Shown here piece by piece: positions 45,085 to 53,190 of a DNA stretch of 64,000 bases. The notes under the pieces were generated by a model that worked only from the letters and a program-made list of their open reading frames with translations, made no database searches and was not told the origin of the DNA. Each line of letters opens with the position of its first letter. Position 1 is the stretch's first letter. The position numbers were made by a program, and so were the translations under genes. Source of the DNA: Ideonella sp. (GTDB lineage: Bacteria; Pseudomonadota; Gammaproteobacteria; Burkholderiales; Burkholderiaceae_C); assembly GCA_015075165.1 (NCBI GenBank), contig JABTUY010000004.1, positions 124,001-188,000 on the forward strand, read 5' to 3'.

Positions 45085-46131
45085 ATGAACACCGACATCG
45101 CGCTGTGGCTGCTGCAAGACGGCGTCACCAGCGGCGCGATCTACGCCTTGATGGCGCTGGCGCTGCTGCTGGTGTTCGCGGTCACGCGGGTGATCTTCGT
45201 GCCGCAGGGCGACTTCCTGTCCTATGCGGCGCTGTCGCTGGGGTGGCTGCAGCAGGGCAAGGTGCCGGGCACGGTGTGGCTGCTGGTCGGCGCGAGCGCG
45301 TGGGTGGGGGCCGCCGAGGCGTTGCAGGCGCTGCGCGCCGGCGAGCCGTCGCGCCTGGTGCGCGTGGCGCTGCAGTTCGTGCTCGCGCCGCTGGCGCTGG
45401 CGGCGCTGGTCACTTGGGCCGCGCCGCGCCAGCTCGGGCTGGCGCTGCAGGCGGCGCTGGTGGTGGCCGTGGTGGTGCCGCTCGGGCCGCTGGTGTATCG
45501 CATCGCGTTCCGGCCGCTCGCGCAGGCGTCGGTGCTGGTGCTGTTCATCGTGTCGATGGCGGTGCACTACGCGCTCACCGGCATCGGTTTGGTGATGTTC
45601 GGCGGCGAGGGTCTGCGCACCAACGCCGTGTCGGACGCCCGCTTCGACTGGGGCGTGCTGAAGATCGGTGCGCAGAGCCTGTGGGTGCTCGGCGCGAGCC
45701 TGGCGTGCATGCTCGCGCTGTGGCTGTTCTTCGAGCGCAGCCTGGTCGGCAAGGCGCTGCGCGCCACCGCGATCAACCGCGTCGGCTCGCTGCTGGTGGG
45801 CATCCCGACCGCCTACGCAGGGCGGCTCGCGTTCGGCCTCGCGGCGGCGATCGGGGCGCTGTCGGGCATCCTGATCTCGCCGATCACGACGATCTACTAC
45901 GACACCGGGCTGATGATCGGCCTCAAGGGTTTCGTCGGCGCGATCCTGGGCGGCATGGGCAGCTACCCGCTGGCCGCGCTGGGCGCGCTCGGGCTCGGTC
46001 TGCTGGAGTCGTTCTCGTCGTTCTGGGCCAGCGCCTACAAGGAGGTGATCGTCTTCACGGTGATCATTCCGGTGTTGCTGTGGCGCTCGCTGCTGGCGCT
46101 GCACCCGGTGGTCGAGGACGAAGAGGAATGA
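45085..46131 (+). CDS. Branched-chain-type ABC permease (LivH-like)
   Basis: 348 residues with about eight hydrophobic helices. The LivH-like start is WLLQDGVTSGAIYALMALAL then LLLVFAVTRVIFVPQGDFLS, and the cytoplasmic coupling loop is GKALRATAINRVGSLLVGIP then TAYAGRLAFGLAAAIGALSG. The C-terminal pore region has LKGFVGAILGGMGSYPLAAL. It forms the transmembrane channel with the LivM-like protein, and its stop overlaps that gene's ATG. Confidence 0.9.
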   Translation: MNTDIALWLLQDGVTSGAIYALMALALLLVFAVTRVIFVPQGDFLSYAALSLGWLQQGKVPGTVWLLVGASAWVGAAEALQALRAGEPSRLVRVALQFVLAPLALAALVTWAAPRQLGLALQAALVVAVVVPLGPLVYRIAFRPLAQASVLVLFIVSMAVHYALTGIGLVMFGGEGLRTNAVSDARFDWGVLKIGAQSLWVLGASLACMLALWLFFERSLVGKALRATAINRVGSLLVGIPTAYAGRLAFGLAAAIGALSGILISPITTIYYDTGLMIGLKGFVGAILGGMGSYPLAALGALGLGLLESFSSFWASAYKEVIVFTVIIPVLLWRSLLALHPVVEDEEE

Positions 46132-47150
46132 AGCGCTGGGCCGCCTGGGCGCTGGCGGCCGTGGCCGCGGCCGCGCCGCTGGTGCTGCCGGAGTTCACCG
46201 TCACGCTGCTCGATTATGTGGGCCTGGCCACGCTGGTCGCGCTCGGGCTGGTGGTGCTCACCGGTGTCGCCGGTGTCGTGTCGTTCGGCCAGCAGGCGTT
46301 CGTCGGGCTGGCGGCCTACGCCACCGCGGTGCTGACGACCGGCGCGGGCTGGTCGCCGTGGGGCGGCCTCGTCGCCAGCCTGGCTACCACGGTGGCTGCC
46401 GCGCTGCTGCTCGGCGCCGTGACGCTGCGGCTGTCGGGCCACTACCTGGCGATCGCGACGATCGCCTGGGGCATCGCGTTCTACCACCTGTTCGGCACCT
46501 TGCCCGGGCTCGGCCAGTACACCGGCATCGACGAGCTGCCGCCGGTGCGCGTCGGCGGCTTCGCGTTCGACAACGGCCGCAAGTCGTGCTACCTGATCTG
46601 GGGCGCGGTGGTGCTGGCGCTGCTGGCGGCGCGCAACCTGCTCGACTCGCGCAGCGGCCGCGCGATCCGCGCACTTCGCTTCCGCTCGGGCATGGCCGAG
46701 AGCTGCGGCGTCGACACCGCGGCGCTGAAGCTGACGGTGTTCGTCTATGCCGCGTTGCTGGGCGGCGTGTCGGGCTGGCTGCACGCCCACTTCCTGCGCT
46801 TCGTCAGCCCGTACGCGTTCGGCGTCAACGCCGGCATCGACTACCTCTTCATGGCGGTGATCGGCGGCGCGGCCCAGGTCTGGGGCGCGGTGGTCGGCGC
46901 CGGCGTGGTGACTCTGCTGCGCGAGTGGCTCAAGGACGTGCTGCCGGTGTTGTTCCAACACAGCGGCAACTTCGAGACCATCGTGTTCGGCGTGTTGATG
47001 ATCGCGCTGCTGCAGCGCACGCGCGAGGGCCTGGTGCCGGCGCTCGTCCGCTGGTGGCCCCGGCGCGCCGGCGCGCGCCCCTGGCTGCGGCCGGCGCGCT
47101 GCCGCCGCGGCGCGAGCGGCCGGCCGCTGGCACGCCGGTGCTCGAACTGA
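46128..47150 (+). CDS. Branched-chain-type ABC permease (LivM-like)
   Basis: 340 residues as read. LivM features: [40 protein letters not shown], the coupling loop [20 protein letters not shown], and [29 protein letters not shown] near the end. The family core ends around [14 protein letters not shown]. The last about 30 residues are an arginine-rich run ([20 protein letters not shown]) that looks out of frame. Two other frames carry what seems to be a linker and the start of the ATP-binding protein. A permease/ATPase fusion split by one or two indels is possible. Confidence 0.85.
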   Translation: MKRWAAWALAAVAAAAPLVLPEFTVTLLDYVGLATLVALGLVVLTGVAGVVSFGQQAFVGLAAYATAVLTTGAGWSPWGGLVASLATTVAAALLLGAVTLRLSGHYLAIATIAWGIAFYHLFGTLPGLGQYTGIDELPPVRVGGFAFDNGRKSCYLIWGAVVLALLAARNLLDSRSGRAIRALRFRSGMAESCGVDTAALKLTVFVYAALLGGVSGWLHAHFLRFVSPYAFGVNAGIDYLFMAVIGGAAQVWGAVVGAGVVTLLREWLKDVLPVLFQHSGNFETIVFGVLMIALLQRTREGLVPALVRWWPRRAGARPWLRPARCRRGASGRPLARRCSN

Positions 47151-47184
47151 ACGGCGCGGCAAGCGCTTCGGCGGCCTGGTCGCG

Positions 47185-47886
47185 GTGGCCGATCTGTCGC
47201 TGCGGCTCGATGCCGGCCGCATTCTGGGCCTGATCGGGCCCAACGGCGCGGGCAAGAGCACGCTGTTCAACCTGGTCAGCGGCGTGCTCGCCTGCGACGG
47301 CGGCGAGGTCAGGTTGCAGGGCGAGCGCATCGAGCGATCGCGCGCGCGCGCCATCGCGCGGCGCGGCCTCGGGCGCACCTTCCAGCACGTGCACCTGGTG
47401 TCGTCGATGTCGGTGCTCGACAACGTCGCGCTCGGCGCGCACCTGCGCGGGCGCAAGGGCACGCTGGCGGCGATGCTGCGGCGCGACCGTGCCGAAGAGG
47501 CGATGTTGTTGTCCGAGGCGCGGCGGCAGCTCGAGCGCGTGGGCCTGGGCGCGCACCTGCACGACAGCGCCGGCAGCCTCGCGCTCGGCCAGCAGCGGCT
47601 GGTGGAGATCGCGCGCGCGCTCGCCGGCGACCCGCTGGTGCTGCTGCTCGACGAGCCCGCGGCCGGGCTGCGCTGGGCCGAGAAGCAGGCGCTGGACGCG
47701 CTGCTGCGGCGGCTGCGCGACGAGGGGCTGGCGATCCTGCTGGTCGAGCACGACATGGAGTTCGTGATGGGGTTGGTCGATCGCCTGGTGGTGATGGACT
47801 TCGGCCAGAAGATCGCCGAGGGGCCGCCTGCCGAGATGCAGCGCCACCCGGCCGTACTCGAAGCCTACCTCGGGGGTGTCGAGTGA
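47185..47886 (+). CDS. ABC ATP-binding protein (LivG-like), N-terminus disturbed
   Basis: 233 residues from a GTG. Walker A is [16 protein letters not shown]-loop [20 protein letters not shown], signature [19 protein letters not shown], Walker [13 protein letters not shown] and H-loop [12 protein letters not shown]. The usual first strand is missing: the residues [15 protein letters not shown] lie in this frame just upstream of the GTG, while the preceding PVLELNGA lies in a different frame, so a one-base deletion near 47155 is likely. Without it the protein would begin normally or be fused to the permease. It energises the importer. Confidence 0.82.
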   Translation: MADLSLRLDAGRILGLIGPNGAGKSTLFNLVSGVLACDGGEVRLQGERIERSRARAIARRGLGRTFQHVHLVSSMSVLDNVALGAHLRGRKGTLAAMLRRDRAEEAMLLSEARRQLERVGLGAHLHDSAGSLALGQQRLVEIARALAGDPLVLLLDEPAAGLRWAEKQALDALLRRLRDEGLAILLVEHDMEFVMGLVDRLVVMDFGQKIAEGPPAEMQRHPAVLEAYLGGVE

Positions 47887-48614
47887 ACGCACCGCTGCTC
47901 GAGGCGCGCGGCCTGCGCGTGCGCTACGGCAAGATCGAGGCGGTGCACGGGGTCGACCTGCGTGTCGAGCGCGGCAGCATCGTCACAGTGATCGGCCCGA
48001 ACGGCGCCGGCAAAACCACGCTGCTGGGGGCGCTGATCGGGCTGCTGCCGTGCGACGGCAGCGTGCACCACGACGGGCGCGATCTGCACGGCGTCGCGGT
48101 CCACGCGCGCGTGGCCGCGGGCATGTGCCTGGTGCCCGAGCGGCGCGAGCTGTTCGGCGAGTTGTCGGTCGAAGACAACCTGCGGCTGGGTGCGTTTGTG
48201 CGCGTGCGCCGCGGCGAGCGCGGCGCGGCCGACGACCTGCACGAGGTCTATGCACGCTTTCCGCGCCTGGCCGAGCGGCGGCGCCAGCTCGCCGCCACGC
48301 TGTCGGGCGGCGAGCGTCAGATGCTGGCGCTCGGGCGCGCGCTGATGGCCAAGCCGTCGCTGCTGCTGCTCGACGAGCCGAGCCTGGGGCTGGCGCCGCG
48401 CATCGTGCGCGAGATCCTGCACATCGTCGCCGACCTGCGGCGTGCCGGCACCGCGATCCTGCTGGTCGAGCAGAACGCGCGCGCGGCGCTGCAGATCGCC
48501 GATCGCGGCTATGTGCTCGAGCTGGGCGAGATCGTGCTCGAGGGCCCGGCGTCCGAGCTGGCCGGCCACCCGCGCGTGGTGGCGTCGTACCTGGGCGCGA
48601 GGCAGGCCGCATGA
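47883..48614 (+). CDS. ABC ATP-binding protein (LivF-like)
   Basis: 243 residues from a GTG start overlapping the LivG-like stop. Walker A is [18 protein letters not shown], the Q-loop region is [20 protein letters not shown], signature [19 protein letters not shown], Walker [14 protein letters not shown], and H-loop [38 protein letters not shown] at the N-terminus is typical of LivF. It is the second nucleotide-binding subunit of the importer, and its last bases overlap the start of the second CoA ligase. Confidence 0.93.
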   Translation: MNAPLLEARGLRVRYGKIEAVHGVDLRVERGSIVTVIGPNGAGKTTLLGALIGLLPCDGSVHHDGRDLHGVAVHARVAAGMCLVPERRELFGELSVEDNLRLGAFVRVRRGERGAADDLHEVYARFPRLAERRRQLAATLSGGERQMLALGRALMAKPSLLLLDEPSLGLAPRIVREILHIVADLRRAGTAILLVEQNARAALQIADRGYVLELGEIVLEGPASELAGHPRVVASYLGARQAA

Positions 48615-50203
48615 GCACCGAGGCAGGCGGCATGAACACCGACGCAGACCACGCCGCGAGCCGCGTTGCCGAGCCGGCGCTGCCGCGCGTGCACGCCAGC
48701 GTGGTCGCGATGCTGGCGGCTGCCGCCGCGCAGGCGCCGCAGGTCGAAGCGCTGGTCGACGGGCCGCGGCGGCTGCGCTACGACCAGTATCTCGGCTGCG
48801 TCGCCGGCTTCGCCGCCCGGCTCGAGGCGCTGGGCGTGCGCGGCGAGCGCGTGGCCACGCTGCTCGGCAACTCGATCGAAGCCTGCGTCGCCGCCTACGC
48901 CGTGCTCGCCGCCGGCGCGCAGCAGGTGCCGCTGAACCCGCTGGTCACCGCCGCGGAGCTGGCCGCGATCCTCGACGATGCGCGAGCGTGCGTGCTGGTG
49001 GTCGACGCCGCCGGTGCCACGCTCGCGCGGCCGCTGGCGCAGCGGCTGGGCATCGGGCGCGTGATCGAGGTCGGTGCACACGCGCTGCGCATCGACGACG
49101 CACCCGCAGGGGGTGCGCCGGCGGTGCTGCCGCGCTCGCCCGAGCCGGACGATCTCGCGCTGCTGCAGTACACCGGCGGCACCACCGGCCGCGCCAAGGG
49201 CGTGGATCTCACGCACCGGTCGATCGCTGTCAACGTGGCGCAGCGCGAGGCGCTGCTACCGGGCCGCCGCGGTGATCGCATCCTGTGCATGATGCCGCTA
49301 TCGCACGCGTATGCGATGGCGATGGGGCTGTTCCTCGCGCCGTACTGCTGCGGCACGCTCGTAATCCTGCCGCGCTACCAGGGCGACGCGGTGCTGGCCA
49401 CGGTGCTGCGCGAGCGCATCAGCGTCTTCCCCGGCAGCCCGACGATCTTCAACGCGTTGCTCGCGCACCCGGCGTTCGCCGCCACCGACTGGCGCAGCGT
49501 GCACACCTGCTACTCGGGTTCGGCACCGCTGGCGGCAGCGACGCTCGAGCGCTGGCGCGACGCCGTGGGCGCGCCGGTCTACGAGGGCTACGGCATGACC
49601 GAAGCCGGGCCGGTGGTGAGCTTCAACCCCGCGGGGCGGCCCGCGAAGCCGGGCTCGGTCGGTGTCGCCGTGCCGCTGACCGAGATCGAGATCGTCGACG
49701 CCACCGGCGGCGCGCGCGTGCTCGGGCCCGGCGAGCGCGGCGAGATCCGCGTGCGCGGGCCGCAGATCATGCGCGGCTACCGCAACCGCCCCGACGAGAC
49801 CGCGCAGGCGCTGCGCGACGGCTGGCTCTACAGCGGCGACATCGGCGAGATCGATGCCGACGGCTGGCTGTGGATCCGCGACCGCAAGAAAGACATGGTG
49901 ATCGTCGGCGGCTACAACGTCTATCCGCGCGAGGTCGAGGAGGCGCTGTTCGCGCACCCGGCGGTCGCCGACGCGGCGGTGATCGGCGTGCCCGACGCCT
50001 TCCGCGGCGAGGCGGTGCTGGCCTATGTCGTGGCGCGGCGCGAGGGCGGCGTCGATGCGCAGGCGCTGCTCGCGCACTGCCGCGACCGGCTCGCGAAGTA
50101 CAAGCTGCCGTCGCGCATCGAGTTCCGTGCGGAGCTGCCGAAGACCTCCGCCAACAAGACCGACAAGGCGGCGCTGCGACGGCAAGCCGCGAAAGGAGAC
50201 TGA
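48611..50203 (+). CDS. Second AMP-forming acyl-CoA ligase
   Basis: 530 residues of the ANL family, distinct from the ligase at 28592. The ATP loop is [20 protein letters not shown] near residue 187, the adenine motif [19 protein letters not shown], the hinge [20 protein letters not shown] with [20 protein letters not shown], and the catalytic lysine in [16 protein letters not shown]. It is likely a long- or aryl-chain acyl-CoA synthetase. With two ligases in one operon, one may activate indoleacetate and the other a related substrate or side product. An in-frame ATG seven codons downstream is an alternative start. It overlaps the preceding livF-like gene by ATGA. Confidence 0.88.
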   Translation: MSTEAGGMNTDADHAASRVAEPALPRVHASVVAMLAAAAAQAPQVEALVDGPRRLRYDQYLGCVAGFAARLEALGVRGERVATLLGNSIEACVAAYAVLAAGAQQVPLNPLVTAAELAAILDDARACVLVVDAAGATLARPLAQRLGIGRVIEVGAHALRIDDAPAGGAPAVLPRSPEPDDLALLQYTGGTTGRAKGVDLTHRSIAVNVAQREALLPGRRGDRILCMMPLSHAYAMAMGLFLAPYCCGTLVILPRYQGDAVLATVLRERISVFPGSPTIFNALLAHPAFAATDWRSVHTCYSGSAPLAAATLERWRDAVGAPVYEGYGMTEAGPVVSFNPAGRPAKPGSVGVAVPLTEIEIVDATGGARVLGPGERGEIRVRGPQIMRGYRNRPDETAQALRDGWLYSGDIGEIDADGWLWIRDRKKDMVIVGGYNVYPREVEEALFAHPAVADAAVIGVPDAFRGEAVLAYVVARREGGVDAQALLAHCRDRLAKYKLPSRIEFRAELPKTSANKTDKAALRRQAAKGD

Positions 50204-50204
50204 C

Positions 50205-52229
50205 TTGACGACCACCGCCGGCTGGGCCAACCCGCTGCTGCAGCCGCTCGAGCGTGCGCTGCCGCGCCACATCGGTGTCGTCGGGGCCGGCGCGATCGGG
50301 CCCGACATCGCGTACTACCTCAAGGCGGCGCTGCCGCAGACGTCGGTCACGCTGATCGACATCCGCCAGCCGGCGATCGACGCCGCGCTCGAACGGCTGC
50401 GCGGCTACCGCGACAAGGCGGTGGCGCGCGGCAAGATGGCCGCCGCGGCGGGCGAGCGGCTGCTCGACGGGCTGACCGGCAGCACCGACTACGACGCGCT
50501 CGCCGGCTGCGACTGGGTGCTCGAGGCCGCCACCGAGAACCTGGCGCTGAAGCGCCGCATCTTCGCCGACGTCGAGGCCCGCGTCGCCGGCGATGCGGTG
50601 ATCACCTCGAACACCAGCTCGCTGCCGGCGGCACGCATCTTCAGCGCGCTGCGTCGGCCGCAGCGTGCGACGGTGACGCACTTCTTCGCGCCCGCGTGGC
50701 GCAACCCGGCGGTCGAGGTGATCGCCTGGGCCGGCGCCGATGCCGCGCTGGTGGCGTGGCTGCGGCGCGTGTTCTGCGCCACCGGCAAGCTGCCGCTGGT
50801 GACCGCCGACGTGCCGTGCTTCATGCTCGATCGCGTGTTCGACAACTGGTGCAACGAGGCCGCGCACCTGCTCGCGCACGCCAGCGCCGCCGAGATCGAC
50901 ACGGTGGCCGGCGAGATCGTGCACGCCGGGCCGTTCTTCGTGCTCAACCTCGCGCACGGCAATCCGATCATCGTCGAGACCAACACGCTGCAGGCCGACG
51001 AGGAGGGCGAGCACTACCGGCCGGCGGCGATCTTCCGCTCGGTCGAGCGCTGGCTCACCGTGGCGCCGAACCAGCGCATCGAGGTGGCCCCGCCGACGCA
51101 CGCGCGCATCCGCGACCGCCTGCTCGGCGTGCTGCTGTCGCAGTCGGTGGACATCCTCGATCGCGACATCGGCAGCGCCGCCGATCTCGACATCGGCTGT
51201 CGCGTCGCGCTGGGCTTCAAGCGCGGGCCGGTCGAACTGCTGCGCGAGCTGGGCGACGAGCAGGCGCAGCGCATGCTCGCGCGCTTCGCGGCCGAGCGAC
51301 CGGGCATGCCGATGCCCAGGCGCGCGCTGGCGGCCTACCGCGACGCGCAGCGCCACGTGCTGGCGGACCGCGTCGGCGACGTGGTCGTGATCACGCTGCG
51401 GCGGCCCGAGGCGCTGAACGCGCTGCACGACGAGATGACCGACGAGATCCTGGCGGCGATCCGGCAGCACGAGGCCGACGCGGGCGTCGCCGGCTTCGTG
51501 CTCGTCGGCTACGGCACCAAGGCGTTCTGCGCCGGCGCCGACATCGGTCGCTTTCCGGCGGTGCTGGGCGACGCCGGCGCGGCGGCGCAGTACGCGCGCG
51601 ACTGCTCACGGCTGCTGGTGCACCTGGACCGCTGCGGCAAGCCGGTGGTGGCCGCGCTCAACGGCCTGGCGCTGGGCGGTGGCTTCGAGCTGGCGATGCG
51701 CTGCCATGCGCGGGTGGCCGAACGTCACGCCTTCATGCAGCTGCCCGAGGTGACGCTGGGTATCGTGCCGGGCATCGGCGCGATGGTCGTGCCGTACCGC
51801 CGCTGGCCGGCGGCCGCGGCCACGTTCCACCGCATGCTGGTACGCGCCGAGCGGCTGCGCGCCGCCGAGGCGCACGAACTGGGCGTCGTCGATGAACTCG
51901 CCGACGGTTTCGACGACCTGATCGTGCGCAGCATCGCGCGCGTGCATGCGCTGGCCGCCGCCGGCATCACACGCATCGGCGACGCGCCGGTCGAGCTGCC
52001 GCCGTTCGAGCCGCACGCGGGCACGGCGGCCGACGGCCGACCGCTGAGCGCGCAGGTGGTGTGCACCATCGAGGCCGGCGTGCGCGAGGCGGCCGCGCAG
52101 TCGACGCTCGGCGCGGCGCTCGAGGCGGGCTACCGCGCCTTCGGCGCGGTCGCCTGCACGGCGGCGGCTCGCGAAGGCATCGACGCCTTCGTGCAGCGGC
52201 GCGAGCCGGACTTCGGCAAGACCGGTTGA
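50205..52229 (+). CDS. 3-hydroxyacyl-CoA dehydrogenase/enoyl-CoA hydratase fusion (reversed order)
   Basis: 674 residues from a TTG start placed after AAGGAGACTGAC. The N-terminal half is the NAD-dependent hydroxyacyl-CoA dehydrogenase: IGVVGAGAIGPDIAYYLKAA (GxGxxG), SNTSSLPAARIFSALRRPQR and THFFAPAWRNPAVEVIAW with the catalytic histidine. Residues from about 390 are a crotonase-fold hydratase: GTKAFCAGADIGRFPAVLGD, NGLALGGGFELAMRCHARVA and LPEVTLGIVPGIGAMVVPYR with the glutamate. FadB-type proteins have the opposite domain order. It would hydrate and oxidise an enoyl-CoA, such as aminocinnamoyl-CoA, before thiolysis. It is the last gene of the plus-strand operon. Confidence 0.9.
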   Translation: MTTTAGWANPLLQPLERALPRHIGVVGAGAIGPDIAYYLKAALPQTSVTLIDIRQPAIDAALERLRGYRDKAVARGKMAAAAGERLLDGLTGSTDYDALAGCDWVLEAATENLALKRRIFADVEARVAGDAVITSNTSSLPAARIFSALRRPQRATVTHFFAPAWRNPAVEVIAWAGADAALVAWLRRVFCATGKLPLVTADVPCFMLDRVFDNWCNEAAHLLAHASAAEIDTVAGEIVHAGPFFVLNLAHGNPIIVETNTLQADEEGEHYRPAAIFRSVERWLTVAPNQRIEVAPPTHARIRDRLLGVLLSQSVDILDRDIGSAADLDIGCRVALGFKRGPVELLRELGDEQAQRMLARFAAERPGMPMPRRALAAYRDAQRHVLADRVGDVVVITLRRPEALNALHDEMTDEILAAIRQHEADAGVAGFVLVGYGTKAFCAGADIGRFPAVLGDAGAAAQYARDCSRLLVHLDRCGKPVVAALNGLALGGGFELAMRCHARVAERHAFMQLPEVTLGIVPGIGAMVVPYRRWPAAAATFHRMLVRAERLRAAEAHELGVVDELADGFDDLIVRSIARVHALAAAGITRIGDAPVELPPFEPHAGTAADGRPLSAQVVCTIEAGVREAAAQSTLGAALEAGYRAFGAVACTAAAREGIDAFVQRREPDFGKTG

Positions 52230-52292
52230 CGCGCCGCAGCGATCGACCGGCACCCGCGCAGATGACACCCACGCCCCGCCGTCGCCACTTCA

Positions 52293-52313
52293 GCGGCACA
52301 CCCGGTGTGCCGC
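52293..52313. terminator. Palindromic hairpin between convergent genes
   Basis: GCGGCACACC-C-GGTGTGCCGC is a perfect 10 bp palindrome between the end of the operon (52229) and the convergent alpha/beta hydrolase gene (ending at 52322). There is no T-run, but its position suits a bidirectional terminator. Confidence 0.55.
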
Positions 52314-52321
52314 GCGGGCGG

Positions 52322-53128
52322 TCATGCGGCCGCGAGAAACGCGTCGACCACGCGCGCGAACTCGTCGGGCATCTGGTCGGGCAGCGGCACCATGCCGTGC
52401 GCGATCTCGACCAGCTTCGCCTGCGGCAGCCGCGCCAGCAGCCGTGCCGCGTGCGGCGCCGCGAACGGATCGGCACCGGCGCGGATCACCAGCACCGGCT
52501 GGCGCACGCGGCCGATGCGCTTTTCCATCGCGTAGCTTGCCACCGCGCGGTGGCCTTCTTCGACACGGTCGAGCACGCGCAGCGCGTCGCGCACGAAGGC
52601 CAGCAGCAGGTCCGGGCGATCCGGCGGATAGAACGCCTGCCGGCGCCGCCACAGCGCGGCCAGGTGGCTGCCGTCGTCCGCCGGTGCCACGTGGTCGATC
52701 GGCGGCTGCTGTGCGCGCTCGCGGCGCAGCGCCGCGTCGACATACGGCGTCGACGACAGCACGAGGCGGCCGACGCGCTCGGCATGTGCGGCCGCCAGCT
52801 CCAGCGCGATGACGCCGCCGGTGTGGTGACCCACGACATGCGCGCGCGCGATGCCCAGCACGTCGAGCAGTTCGGCTGCCACGGCGGCCCAGCGCTCGAT
52901 GCTCGCGGGGCCGGCCGGCCGGACCGAATCGCCGAAGCCCGCCGTGTCCATCGCGATCGCGCGCCAGCGCCGCCCGAGCAGCGGCAGCACCGCGGCGTAC
53001 TCGGCCCAGCTGCGCGGGCTCTGGTGCAGCAGCAGCACCGGCGGCGCGTCGGCGGCGCCGCATGTGGCGAAGTGAACCTGCCCCTCGCGCAGATCGGCGA
53101 AGGCGCGGTGGATCGGTCGGTCGGGCAT
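52322..53128 (-). CDS. Alpha/beta hydrolase-fold protein without the usual nucleophile serine
   Basis: 268 residues. The fold is clear: PPVLLLHQSPRSWAEYAAVL (oxyanion loop), AIAMDTAGFGDSVRP, and a C-terminal histidine in LVEIAHGMVPLPDQMPDEF. The nucleophile elbow, normally GxSxG, reads VVGHHTGGVIALE, with His102 at the serine position. An Asp is present in VIRAGADPFAAP. Such proteins may be non-hydrolytic, use another nucleophile, or catalyse lyase or isomerase chemistry. It is convergent to the indoleacetate-like operon and divergent from the ferredoxin oxidoreductase gene. Its role there is unknown. Confidence 0.82.
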   Translation of the reverse strand: MPDRPIHRAFADLREGQVHFATCGAADAPPVLLLHQSPRSWAEYAAVLPLLGRRWRAIAMDTAGFGDSVRPAGPASIERWAAVAAELLDVLGIARAHVVGHHTGGVIALELAAAHAERVGRLVLSSTPYVDAALRRERAQQPPIDHVAPADDGSHLAALWRRRQAFYPPDRPDLLLAFVRDALRVLDRVEEGHRAVASYAMEKRIGRVRQPVLVIRAGADPFAAPHAARLLARLPQAKLVEIAHGMVPLPDQMPDEFARVVDAFLAAA

Positions 53129-53190
53129 GGCGTCGGCGGCGCGATGGCGGCCGGGCCCGGCGCGCCGTTGCGTTCAAGAGGGTCTGCGTC

